From: Fibrobacter sp. | Lineage (GTDB): Bacteria; Fibrobacterota; Fibrobacteria; Fibrobacterales; Fibrobacteraceae | Direction: 5' to 3' | Length of the DNA: 58,181 nt | Assembly: GCA_017965445.1 (NCBI GenBank) | Contig: JAGCPZ010000007.1 | Coordinates: 1-58,181, forward strand | Shown here: piece by piece, positions 43,503 through 51,656 of the stretch | Layout of the letters: every line of letters starts with the position of its first letter | Numbering within the stretch: position 1 is the stretch's first letter | The notes under the pieces: model-generated | Database searches by the model: none | Told to the model about the DNA's origin: nothing | The model's input: only the letters and a program-made list of their open reading frames with translations | Position numbers and translations under genes: made by a program

Positions 43503-43531
43503 TTGACTCCCGATTTAAATATTTGTATATT
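43503..43531 (+). promoter_or_regulatory. Promoter of the candidate small RNA
   Basis: TTGACT (43503-43508), 17 nt, TATATT (43526-43531). Same layout and similar flanks as the ATPase promoter at 50444-50472. Confidence 0.6.
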
Positions 43532-43537
43532 AACAAC

Positions 43538-43683
43538 AGCAACAGGGTGGTAGGTCGCCACCTGAGATAAAAAAGAAAGACCAAATTGATGAAACAGGGT
43601 GGTAGGTCGCCACCTGAGACAAAAAAGAAAAACCAACATTTGCCGTTATTTATATGAAAGTATAAATAGCGGCTTTTTTATTT
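43538..43683 (+). ncRNA. Candidate small RNA with two identical bulged hairpins
   Basis: About 145 nt between a good promoter and a strong terminator, no coding frame. Two copies (43541-43582 and 43593-43634, period 52) of AACAGGGTGGTAGGTCGCCA-CCTGAGA then an A-rich tail. Each folds as CAGG-(bulged G)-TGG, loop TAGGTCG, CCA-CCTG. The loop GGTC can pair with GACC (first copy) or GGT with ACC (second copy) in the tail, allowing an H-type pseudoknot. No known RNA family recognised; no plus-strand gene follows for over 6 kb, so it should act in trans or bind a protein. The 5' end is estimated from the promoter. Confidence 0.6.
43642..43683 (+). terminator. Terminator of the candidate small RNA
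   Basis: GCCGTTATTTATA-TGAAAG-TATAAATAGCGGC, 13 pairs with one G-U, then TTTTTTA. On the minus strand there is no T-run, so it is directional. Confidence 0.85.
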
Positions 43684-43793
43684 GAGGAAATAATATTCAA
43701 TCAAGACACAATCGAATCTCGATTCCCCAGAAATCAAATATTCCGCACTTCAATATTTTACAGATAAGATTCTCTCCATGAATTTAGAAGACC

Positions 43794-46238
43794 CTAGTCC
43801 TTGAGGCAACGGACGTAACGCGCGTAGGCCTTGTAATCATTGTACAAAAGTTGATTATACTCATCATCGTCATAGTATAAAAGGATGTGGTACGAGCGAG
43901 TACGAGCACCACTCGAAGTATATTCCGCAGAACTCCAAAATTCAATAAGTTCATCCGCATTTTTATACCCCCCTCGACTATTCCTGTAACCACCAGGTAC
44001 TGCCGAAAAGCCGAAAGAATCGTTACGTCCCCAACCTTCGCTATTAGTTTTTAGATTAATTTTAGCTGAAGAAGCTCCTCCTACCGCAGTAAACAAGACA
44101 TTCCATTCCGTTGTGTCTGGCAAATGCCAACCTTCAGGACAAATTCCTTGCACCGGATATGTCGGCGAACAATTTTTTTCGTCCCCACACCCCTTGCTTT
44201 TCTCGCTCCACGCCCCCACACTATCCATTGCAACAGCCCAAGTATAAAGGCGACCATATTTCTCGCAATACTTCAACGAATCATTGTAACAGAAACTGCT
44301 GGAATCCCATTCTACAGTAGGTTGCAAATAGGCGTAATTTAAATTCTGAGCCATCCAAACCTGGTCGCCGATTTTAACAGTCTTGTAAACTTGTCCGTCA
44401 CGAGAGTCGGTCAAAGTTCCATAATCGCAATTGTCTTCGGTTTCAGTCTTGCACGGCGTCGCCAAAGCAACCGAACTTGACGAAGTAACACTCGACGAAG
44501 ATTCCGCAGAGCCGCTGCTAGATTCCGGAACCGTTTCACTACCATTCTTAAGGCAACGGACAGAGAAGCCATAGCTTTTATTAGTGTAATCCAAATTCAC
44601 ATAGTCGTATTTGGAACTCATAGTCGCCACGTACGCACCAGCACCATCATGCTCCTCAAATTCCGTAGAGCTCAAAAGGTAAGCGTAATACTTCGCATAG
44701 GAGTAAGAGCCACCCTTTGTCACATAGCCGGAAGGCAGCACCGAGAAGCCGAATTCATCTGTACCATTACCATCTTGAATCCAATCAGATGTAGATTTAA
44801 GCATTTTACCCGCCGTCAGTTGTCCACCTACCGCATTGAACAAAGTATCCCATTCCGCCTTGCTCGGCATATGCCAACCCGAAGGACAAACCCCCTGAAT
44901 ATTCCCCGACGGTAACGAGCAAATTTTTCCATAGCCACATTCACTCTCCGAATTGCCAACCGCCGTAGCCCAAGTATAAAGGCGGCCATACTTCGCACAG
45001 TATTCTGCTGAATCATTATAGCAGAAACTAGAATCTATTTCGTAGTTCAGATTCTCCGCCATCCACACTTGATTGCCAATTTTCACGGTCCTGTAAACTT
45101 GTCCATCACGGGAGTCGGTCATTTCGCCGTAATCGATATTCGGGTTCAAGTAGGAGTTAACAGCACCGCTGCTGGATTCCGGGTCAAGCCCGGAATAACG
45201 GGACGAACTAGATTGCTTCGCTTCGCTCGCAATGACGGAGGAGCTGATACTGCTCAGGACGTTTTTGGAGGAAGACGAGTTCAAGGTCACTGAGCCGGTT
45301 GATGAGCCTGTCAAATTAGCCGAAGTGGCCGAACTACTAGATGCTCCCTTTTTGCTGTCTGCGAAATTTTCTACAACCGTTTCAAACGCAGAGACTTCAT
45401 CTGAACCGCCCCACTTTTCGATGTTCTTGCCAACGTTTTCAAATTCTCCATTTTTGTCGGCAGTTGCTGCCCATTCCGCAATTTCCGTTTTCGTTTTATC
45501 GTCATCCCACGAACCGTCTTTCGCAATGTCTGCGGCAACGTCGTTCACGCGCTCGGCAAGCTTTGCAACTTTCAAATCCGATTGCATCATCACACTCACG
45601 GCAAGCAATGCCGCGTTGTCATCGCCTTTTTCCAAGATGTTCAGATCTTCGGACAACGCAAATTCACCATCTTTCGCTTTCACGCTAAATGCGGCGAGCA
45701 CTTCTTTTTCGGCCTGCGTTTTCGCTTCTGCAAAAGACATTTTCTCTTCGGTCACAAGATTCATTACACGTTCGTATTCCAATTGCGTGAGCAAGTTGAT
45801 GTTCACGTTCTTGCGGTCTTTCAGGTCGGTCAATGCATGGAGCGTGAGCTTGTCCGAAGACTTCTTGCCAGTAACTTCGTTGAAGTAATAACCCTTCACT
45901 TCGAACGCGGCACACGTCGAAGACAAATTAACGTCCTTGACTTCAAAATCGCCCTTGTCGCTCTTGACGCTACCCGTAAATTTTTCGCCTGTCAGCTCCA
46001 TCGTTTGGCAATCGATGCCCTGCACCGTCACGGCGGAACCCTTTGCAAACGGGCCCTTCTGCGTGAGTCCAGCCACATTCAAATCCGCGATGACTCCCGC
46101 GTCTTCCGTGGTACCGCCAGCAGTCTTGTCGCTGTCGGAACACGCCACAAAAGCCGTCAATACAACAGCAAACGCAACGAATGCACTCAGATGGCGGATC
46201 GAGCCCGCCATGACGTTAAATAGTTTATTCAATTTCAT
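43794..46238 (-). CDS. Lipoprotein with two FISUMP domains
   Basis: 814 aa from ATG 46238 (GGA 7 nt upstream; two earlier ATGs crowd the ribosome site). Lipobox AFVAC (Cys about 33). The shared N-terminal region (LTQKGPFAKGSAVTVQGID...LLTQLEYERVMNLVTEEKMSFAEAKTQ) runs to about 300 and is almost identical in DNA to the upstream gene. A serine linker is invaded by dispersed repeats at 45174-45238 (VIASEAKQSSSS...LDPESS). FISUMP domains begin at about 366 and 604 and end SVRCLKN and YVRCLKD. Last gene of cassette B, 58 nt after the three-domain paralogue. Confidence 0.85.
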   Translation of the reverse strand: MKLNKLFNVMAGSIRHLSAFVAFAVVLTAFVACSDSDKTAGGTTEDAGVIADLNVAGLTQKGPFAKGSAVTVQGIDCQTMELTGEKFTGSVKSDKGDFEVKDVNLSSTCAAFEVKGYYFNEVTGKKSSDKLTLHALTDLKDRKNVNINLLTQLEYERVMNLVTEEKMSFAEAKTQAEKEVLAAFSVKAKDGEFALSEDLNILEKGDDNAALLAVSVMMQSDLKVAKLAERVNDVAADIAKDGSWDDDKTKTEIAEWAATADKNGEFENVGKNIEKWGGSDEVSAFETVVENFADSKKGASSSSATSANLTGSSTGSVTLNSSSSKNVLSSISSSVIASEAKQSSSSRYSGLDPESSSGAVNSYLNPNIDYGEMTDSRDGQVYRTVKIGNQVWMAENLNYEIDSSFCYNDSAEYCAKYGRLYTWATAVGNSESECGYGKICSLPSGNIQGVCPSGWHMPSKAEWDTLFNAVGGQLTAGKMLKSTSDWIQDGNGTDEFGFSVLPSGYVTKGGSYSYAKYYAYLLSSTEFEEHDGAGAYVATMSSKYDYVNLDYTNKSYGFSVRCLKNGSETVPESSSGSAESSSSVTSSSSVALATPCKTETEDNCDYGTLTDSRDGQVYKTVKIGDQVWMAQNLNYAYLQPTVEWDSSSFCYNDSLKYCEKYGRLYTWAVAMDSVGAWSEKSKGCGDEKNCSPTYPVQGICPEGWHLPDTTEWNVLFTAVGGASSAKINLKTNSEGWGRNDSFGFSAVPGGYRNSRGGYKNADELIEFWSSAEYTSSGARTRSYHILLYYDDDEYNQLLYNDYKAYARYVRCLKD
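45174..45238. repeat. Two dispersed repeats inside the serine linker of a FISUMP lipoprotein
   Basis: GGATTCCGGGTCAAGCCCGG plus AATAACGG (palindromic), then GATTGCTTCGCTTCGCTCGC plus AATGACGG, a sequence seen dispersed in many bacterial genomes. Both are in frame; absent from the paralogous linker at about 48400. Confidence 0.8.
45251..46148 (-). repeat. Long direct repeat, copy 1 (N-terminal half of FISUMP lipoprotein)
   Basis: Nearly identical to 48435-49347 over about 0.9 kb, same orientation, about 3.2 kb apart. Differences are mostly single bases plus a short indel near 45350/48530. Confidence 0.85.
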
Positions 46239-46296
46239 ACGCATTTCCATCTAATGACTATAGACTAACAACTAACGGACTTCGACCTACTATTAA

Positions 46297-49200
46297 CTAG
46301 TCTTTGAGGCAGCGGACAGAATAGCCGTTTGCCTTACTATAAGCATACAACGCCGAAGCATCATAGCCGTTCCCCAATCGATTACGATACGCCGTATCAG
46401 AACCACCTTCAGAAGCGCTCCAGAAGAAGGCATATACACCATAGTCGTCAAACGAACCTTCTAACCTTCCGCCTACCGGCATTGCTGTAAAGCCGTAGGC
46501 ATCCGTGCCATTACCACCAACTCCAACATAACCAGAATTTTTCCAACCCATCTGCGACTTGAGAGCCTTGCCAGAATTATCCTTGCCGCCCGTTTTGGTA
46601 AACAAGACATTCCATTCATCGTCCGTCGGCAAATGAAAACCTTCAGGACAAATTCCACGAATCGGCTCTGGGAGTTCAAAGCGACAATTTTTACCCATGC
46701 CGCAATCCAGCGGATTTTTCGGATCGTTCACAAGCGAAGCCGAATCAATCGCAGCCGCCCATGTATATAAACGCCCTGCAACGGCACATGCATCAATCAT
46801 TTCACCCTCATAATACATAAGGCCTTCATATTCTTTATACTCTTCAGGCATATCATACATACCACCATAGCACCAGCTACTCCCCTTAAGACTCGGAGTT
46901 GTAGCGGTATCGAAATAATTCAAATTTTGAGCCATCCACACTTGGTCCCCGATTTTCACGGTCTTGTAAACTTGTCCATCACGGGAATCGACTATGGAAT
47001 CGTATTGGATATTTGAATTCAAATAAGCTTCTTTTGAGAGCTTCCAATCAAAGCCTTCGTCAGGAACAGTTGAGGCAATAACGCCTCCATCTTCGACACA
47101 ACGAACGCTATAGCCATTAGTTTTTTCTACTGAATACAAGAATACATAGGAGTTAGATGTTTCCATATGTACAAAATAAGCGTCATTACCATCATAAATT
47201 TCTGTCGCCGTCGCCGTCCAAAAATAAGCATCGCGGCCTTCAGAAGAAAATCTATATCCATTTTGGGTAGAGGAACCCGCAGGCAACACAGAAAAACCAA
47301 CGCTATCCGTTCCATTCCACTTCATCATTGACTTGAGATATTTAGCCGCAGTCCCCTGACCTCCAACTTCAGTAAACAAGACACTCCATTCATCTGAAGT
47401 TGGCAAATGCCATCCGTCCGGACAAACGCCCTGAACAACCTCCGGGAGTTTGCAGGTTTTACCATAACCGCAATCTTGAGGATTCGCTTTATCATTTGCA
47501 AGCTTCGCCGAATCAATAGCCGAAGCCCACGAATAAAGGCGGCCATACACATTGCAATATTTCAATGAATCGTCATAACAATGACTATCTTTAGCCTCGT
47601 AATTCAAATTCTGCGCCATCCAATTTAGATTTCCGATTTTTACGGTCTTATAGACCTGCCCGTCACGTGAATCAACGATGGAATCGTATTTTATACTAGA
47701 AGTCGGAACCGTCGGAACATAAGATTCATCATTGACACAACGAATATTAAAGAAATTCTTTTTGGGATAGCTCCAAACAAATGATGACATATGAGCGATA
47801 TAATGAAGATTCATCAGTTTAGCAGAAGAAAAAGCATCTTCAGAAGCACTCCAGAAATACGCCTCAAAATCTTCACGATTGAATGCGCTTCCATCGTTTC
47901 TACCGCCAGCGGGTGCCGCAGAAAAACCATAATCATCAGTGCCTGCGGCCTCACCATCATTATACCAACCTTTTAACGATTTCAGTTTTGTACTTGCATC
48001 AGGCTTCCCACCCACCTCGGCAATCAACGTATTCCATTCCGTCGAATCGGGCAAATGAAAACCTTCAGGACAAACGCCGCGCACGGGATAAGTCGGTGCA
48101 CACCTCTTATTATCGCCGCAATCCTTTCCATTCGAGCTATACACGCCAGCAGCATCCATTGCCGCGGCCCAGTTGTAATAGCGACCGTATTCGTCACAAG
48201 TCGTTGTTGTATCCCCATAGCAATAGCTATTCTCTGTTTCAAAATTCAAGTTTTCAGCCATCCAAACTTGATTACCTATTTTAACAGTCCTGTAAACATG
48301 CCCGTCGCGGGAATCAATGATGGAATCATATTTGATATTTGGATTCAAATATTCCCCTGTACCATAAGTTAATTTACCAGTCCAAGAAGACGAAGATACT
48401 TTCTTACTGTCACTGGATTCTTCGCGGCTACCGCTGCTCAGAACGTTTTTGGAGGAGGACGAGTTCAAGGTCACTGAGCCGGTTGATGAGCCTGTCGAAT
48501 TAGCCGAAGTGACCGAACTACTAGACGTTCCCGGAACAGTGTCCGAGGCGACATTCTCAGCAAACTTTTCGACAACAGTTTCAAACGCAGAAACTTCGCC
48601 TGAACCGCCCCACTTTTCAATGTTCTTGTTAACGTTTGCAAGTTCTCCATTTTTGTCAGCAGTCGCGGCCCATTCCGCAATTTCCGTTTTCGTTTTATCG
48701 TCGTCCCACGAACCGTCTTTCGCAATGTCTGCGGCAACATCGTTCACGCGTTCAACAAGCTTTGCGACTTTCAAATCCGATTGCACCATCACGCTTACCG
48801 CCAAGAGTGCCGCATTGTCATCGCCTTTTTCCAGGATGTTCAAGTCTTCAAACTGCGCAAATTCACCGTCTTTCGCTTTCACGCTAAACGCGGCGAGCAC
48901 TTCTTTTTCGGCCTGCGTTTTCGCTTCTGCAAAAGACATTTTCTCTTCGGTCACAAGATTCATTACGCGTTCGTATTCCAATTGCGTGAGCAAGTTGATG
49001 TTCACGTTCTTGCGGTCTTTCAGGTCGGTCAATGCATGGAGCGTCATCTTTTCCGAAGACTTCTTGCCCGTAACTTCATTGAAGTAATAACCCTTCACTT
49101 CGAACGCGGCACATGTCGAGGACAAATTAACGTCCTTGATTTCAAAGTCGCCCTTGTCGCTCTTGACGCTACCCGTAAATTTTTCGCCTGTCAGCTCCAT

Positions 49201-49413
49201 CGTTTGGCAATCGATGCCCTGCACCGCCACGGCAGAGCCCTTTGCAAATGGCCCCTTCTGCGTGAGTCCCACTACATTCAAATCCGCGATGATTCCCGCG
49301 TCTTCCGTGGTGCCGCCAGCAGTCTTATCGCCATCGGAACACGCCACCACAAAAGCCGATGCCAAGGCAAATGCAGCAACCTGAACAAACACACCCTTGA
49401 TGAACCCAAACAT
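46297..49413 (-). CDS. Lipoprotein with three FISUMP domains
   Basis: 1038 aa from ATG 49413 (GAGG 6 nt upstream). A GTG at 49425 overlapping the regulator's stop (GTGA) would add VRKR and is also plausible. Lipobox AFVVAC. Shared N-terminal region to about 300, serine linker 305-345, FISUMP domains beginning near 361, 574 and 801. Each has SRDGxVYxTVKIGxxxWMAQ/ENLN, a C-Y-x-D/G cysteine pair, PEGFHLPD or PDGWHLPT, and ends in RCV/LxD. First lipoprotein of cassette B, coupled to TIGR02147 copy 3. Surface-exposed, function unknown. Confidence 0.85.
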   Translation of the reverse strand: MFGFIKGVFVQVAAFALASAFVVACSDGDKTAGGTTEDAGIIADLNVVGLTQKGPFAKGSAVAVQGIDCQTMELTGEKFTGSVKSDKGDFEIKDVNLSSTCAAFEVKGYYFNEVTGKKSSEKMTLHALTDLKDRKNVNINLLTQLEYERVMNLVTEEKMSFAEAKTQAEKEVLAAFSVKAKDGEFAQFEDLNILEKGDDNAALLAVSVMVQSDLKVAKLVERVNDVAADIAKDGSWDDDKTKTEIAEWAATADKNGELANVNKNIEKWGGSGEVSAFETVVEKFAENVASDTVPGTSSSSVTSANSTGSSTGSVTLNSSSSKNVLSSGSREESSDSKKVSSSSWTGKLTYGTGEYLNPNIKYDSIIDSRDGHVYRTVKIGNQVWMAENLNFETENSYCYGDTTTTCDEYGRYYNWAAAMDAAGVYSSNGKDCGDNKRCAPTYPVRGVCPEGFHLPDSTEWNTLIAEVGGKPDASTKLKSLKGWYNDGEAAGTDDYGFSAAPAGGRNDGSAFNREDFEAYFWSASEDAFSSAKLMNLHYIAHMSSFVWSYPKKNFFNIRCVNDESYVPTVPTSSIKYDSIVDSRDGQVYKTVKIGNLNWMAQNLNYEAKDSHCYDDSLKYCNVYGRLYSWASAIDSAKLANDKANPQDCGYGKTCKLPEVVQGVCPDGWHLPTSDEWSVLFTEVGGQGTAAKYLKSMMKWNGTDSVGFSVLPAGSSTQNGYRFSSEGRDAYFWTATATEIYDGNDAYFVHMETSNSYVFLYSVEKTNGYSVRCVEDGGVIASTVPDEGFDWKLSKEAYLNSNIQYDSIVDSRDGQVYKTVKIGDQVWMAQNLNYFDTATTPSLKGSSWCYGGMYDMPEEYKEYEGLMYYEGEMIDACAVAGRLYTWAAAIDSASLVNDPKNPLDCGMGKNCRFELPEPIRGICPEGFHLPTDDEWNVLFTKTGGKDNSGKALKSQMGWKNSGYVGVGGNGTDAYGFTAMPVGGRLEGSFDDYGVYAFFWSASEGGSDTAYRNRLGNGYDASALYAYSKANGYSVRCLKD
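48435..49347 (-). repeat. Long direct repeat, copy 2
   Basis: Partner of 45251-46148. The high DNA identity against divergent FISUMP halves suggests recent duplication or ongoing gene conversion restricted to the N-terminal coding half. Confidence 0.85.
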
Positions 49414-49421
49414 TCTTTTCC

Positions 49422-50279
49422 TCACTTTTCCAACTCCTCTTCACCTTCAAGTTTTTCTTTGCGATCCAGCCGTTCGCTCAGCGGAAAGAACTGCAAGTTC
49501 AAGCGATAGACTTGCTCCGTCTCATCATCTTCGCTAGCAATCGCCACAACGCGGCGGCGAAAATCCGCAATTTCCTTGCGAATCCGTTCGTAAGCCTGAC
49601 GCGTAATTCCCATGGTCACGCCCGACATGTCGCGTTCCGAAAGCGGCAAGTCCAAAGCCTTCACCGCGAACTCCCCCATCTGGCGTTGCATATCGCGAGC
49701 CGCCACCGGCACCGCATCCACAGGCCCCATCGAAAGCGACTTGTCCGTCTGGCTGTAGTTACCGTTCTTGTCCTTCTTCAAGAGGCCAGACTTCACCAAA
49801 AAATCGAGAGTCTCGGAAACTTCCGCCGCCGAAATCTTTTGTTTGCAAACATGCGCCATTTCGAGCGGTTTCGCCCCCGGCATGTGCGGAGCAATTTCAC
49901 GCAGCACGGGATTCTTCCACGACTTGAAATAATCGAACTCTTCGTTCCCGAGTACACGCACCTTGTGCGCCCTCGCCAAAGCACAGCGATCCTCGAACGC
50001 GGCACGCTTCGCCTCGTCCCCCTTCGCATGGGCATACGAAACCATCAAAACAAAGTACGTTTGTTCAAACCCGACAAGACCCATTGCCGCAGCGACCGAG
50101 CCAGCGGCATTTATGCTCAGATTTTTCTTCCCTTCGCAAACATACTTCAAGTAAACCGCCGACGAAAAACCGGCATCACGGGCAAAATCGCGCCACGTAA
50201 ACGCAGAGCTGCGCTTGCGTTCATCGTAGTAGTCCTGGATGAACTTGCGATAATCCGTGTATTCGACGATTTCCTTCAT
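49422..50279 (-). CDS. TIGR02147-family putative transcription regulator (copy 3, cassette B)
   Basis: 285 aa. Very close to copy 2: IVEYTDYRKFIQDYYDERKRSSAF, HTH WRDFARDAGFSSAVYLKYVCEGKK (Ala41), NLSINAAGSVAAAMGL. The C-terminal sequence is VYRLNLQFFPLSERLDRKEK, then a charged EGEEELEK end without repeat invasion, which shows the normal terminus. No Shine-Dalgarno; TATATTTG ends 5 nt before ATG. Its stop overlaps a possible GTG start of the lipoprotein gene. Divergent from the AAA ATPase gene. Confidence 0.85.
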   Translation of the reverse strand: MKEIVEYTDYRKFIQDYYDERKRSSAFTWRDFARDAGFSSAVYLKYVCEGKKNLSINAAGSVAAAMGLVGFEQTYFVLMVSYAHAKGDEAKRAAFEDRCALARAHKVRVLGNEEFDYFKSWKNPVLREIAPHMPGAKPLEMAHVCKQKISAAEVSETLDFLVKSGLLKKDKNGNYSQTDKSLSMGPVDAVPVAARDMQRQMGEFAVKALDLPLSERDMSGVTMGITRQAYERIRKEIADFRRRVVAIASEDDETEQVYRLNLQFFPLSERLDRKEKLEGEEELEK

Positions 50280-50284
50280 GTGTT

Positions 50285-50408
50285 CAAATATAGGTATTTT
50301 AAAAAATTTTGGAATACAAAATTAGCGTTTTTAGTCAAATTTTACCATTTTTGACGATTTTTACAAATTTTAAAAATTCAGAATACAAAACAAGTATTCC
50401 AGGAATAC
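50285..50408 (-). promoter_or_regulatory. Cassette B promoter with GAATAC half-site array
   Basis: TATATTTG (50285-50292), 19-nt gap, near half-site GAATAC (50312-50317), 63-nt A/T-rich spacer, then GAATAC (50381-50386), GTATTC (50394-50399), CAG, GAATAC (50403-50408). GTATTC-CAG-GAATAC is a perfect inverted repeat. Each GAATAC is followed by AAAA. The spacer shares AAATTTTAC and CATTTTT with cassettes A and C. Confidence 0.7.
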
Positions 50409-50443
50409 AAAACCTAGAACGCGGCAACAGTAAACGGCCTCTA

Positions 50444-50484
50444 TTGACATTCCACTTTACTTTTGGTATATTACTAAAAGTAAA
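50444..50484 (+). promoter_or_regulatory. Promoter and overlapping palindromic operator of the ATPase gene
   Basis: TTGACA (50444-50449), 17 nt, TATATT (50467-50472). TTTACTTTT (50456-50464) and AAAAGTAAA (50476-50484) are perfect inverted arms, with GTA/TAC also paired inside, so a 29-bp near-palindrome covers the spacer and -10 box. A repressor there would block RNA polymerase. Confidence 0.7.
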
Positions 50485-50509
50485 ATACTAAAGGTATAGT
50501 GAGGCTATA

Positions 50510-51628
50510 ATGACAAACCCGTTTTTGTTGGAACCATACACATCAAAGGAACTGTTCTGCGACCGCGAACAGGAACTGAATGATATAACATCGTTCCTAA
50601 AAAACGGCTCCAACGTGACGCTTATTTCACCAAGACGTTACGGAAAAACGGGCCTCATTTTCAGAACATTCGAAGACCTCCGCGAGAAAAATTTCATATG
50701 CATATATGCCGATATTTTCTCGGCACAAAATTTGGATGACTTTATCAAAATTTTATCCGAAGCCGTTGTAAGCAACCTCGCAAGCGATTCTTTGATAAAA
50801 AAATTCTTCAACGCCCTCAAGAACGCAAGACCCCTGCTCAGCTACGACCCGATTTCCGGAAATCCGCAGGTCACGCTATCATTCCTGACAGATTCGCAAA
50901 AACAACCGACACTAAAATCCATTTTCGACTTCCTCGAAAAGCAAGGAAAGCAAATCGTTTTCGCCATTGACGAATTCCAGCAAATCAGGGAATTTAAAGA
51001 AACAAACGTCGAAGCACTACTGCGAACATACATCCAACAGTTACACCACGTGAAGTTTATTTTCAGCGGAAGCAAAAAGCATTTGATGGCAGACATGTTC
51101 ACAAACGCGAAACACCCTTTCTACGAAAGTTCCAGAACCGTCTATATCGACCGAATCGATTTAGAAAAATACAAGGAGTTCATTACGGGACTTTTCAAAA
51201 AAGCCGGAAAAACCATTGACGAGGACGCCGTTGATTTTATCTTGGACTGGACAAAACGGCACACCTATTACACGCAGTTCGTGTGCAATCAGGTATTTGC
51301 AGATTCCGCAGCTAAAGTTTCATTGGAAGACGTAAAAGTCACGGTTTCGAGAATCATGCGATTTGAGATTCCAAACTTCATCGAACGTCGCAATCTGATT
51401 ACCGACAAGCAATGGAAATACCTTGTTGCCGTCGCAAAAGAAGGCGAAGTCAAAAAGCCGACCGCCGCCGATTTTTTGATAAAGTATAAAATCGGAAACG
51501 CGGCAACAGCAAAAAAAATCCTGACCGCCCTTGTCGAAAAGGAATTGCTATTAGAACAAAGCGATTTAAGCGGAAAATCCTACAGTGTCTATAACGTATT
51601 TATGTCCCGCTGGATGGAGGCACTCTAA
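50510..51628 (+). CDS. Archaeal-type (PF01637-like) AAA ATPase
   Basis: 372 aa, ATG with GAGG 6 nt upstream. Walker A SPRRYGKTGLI (about 39-49), Walker B QIVFAIDEFQQI (about 149-160), sensor FIFSGSKKHLM. The C-terminal ~90 residues (NLITDKQWKYLVAVAKEGEV...AATAKKILTALVEKELL) form a winged helix. This is the layout of MNS/archaeal-type ATPases that often sit in mobile or defence regions and of STAND-like switches. It stands alone, divergent from cassette B, with an operator over its promoter; the winged helix may bind it (inference). Convergent with the two-FISUMP lipoprotein, 28 nt apart. Confidence 0.85.
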   Translation: MTNPFLLEPYTSKELFCDREQELNDITSFLKNGSNVTLISPRRYGKTGLIFRTFEDLREKNFICIYADIFSAQNLDDFIKILSEAVVSNLASDSLIKKFFNALKNARPLLSYDPISGNPQVTLSFLTDSQKQPTLKSIFDFLEKQGKQIVFAIDEFQQIREFKETNVEALLRTYIQQLHHVKFIFSGSKKHLMADMFTNAKHPFYESSRTVYIDRIDLEKYKEFITGLFKKAGKTIDEDAVDFILDWTKRHTYYTQFVCNQVFADSAAKVSLEDVKVTVSRIMRFEIPNFIERRNLITDKQWKYLVAVAKEGEVKKPTAADFLIKYKIGNAATAKKILTALVEKELLLEQSDLSGKSYSVYNVFMSRWMEAL

Positions 51629-51656
51629 TGCACCTTTTTGCTAAACCGGTAAAAAT

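Noticed and set aside
43541..43634. Possible CRISPR-like array
   Set aside because: Only two repeats, near-identical over almost the full period, no cas genes, and bounded by a promoter and terminator; better explained as a small RNA.
43451..43639. 62-aa minus-strand frame over the small RNA
   Set aside because: Starts in the repeat region, no ribosome site, composition reflects the two hairpin copies.
43538..43683. preQ1-I or guanidine (mini-ykkC) riboswitch
   Set aside because: The short hairpin with A-rich tail resembles these in outline, but loop sequences differ (no ACGR loops, no preQ1 loop) and no same-strand gene follows.
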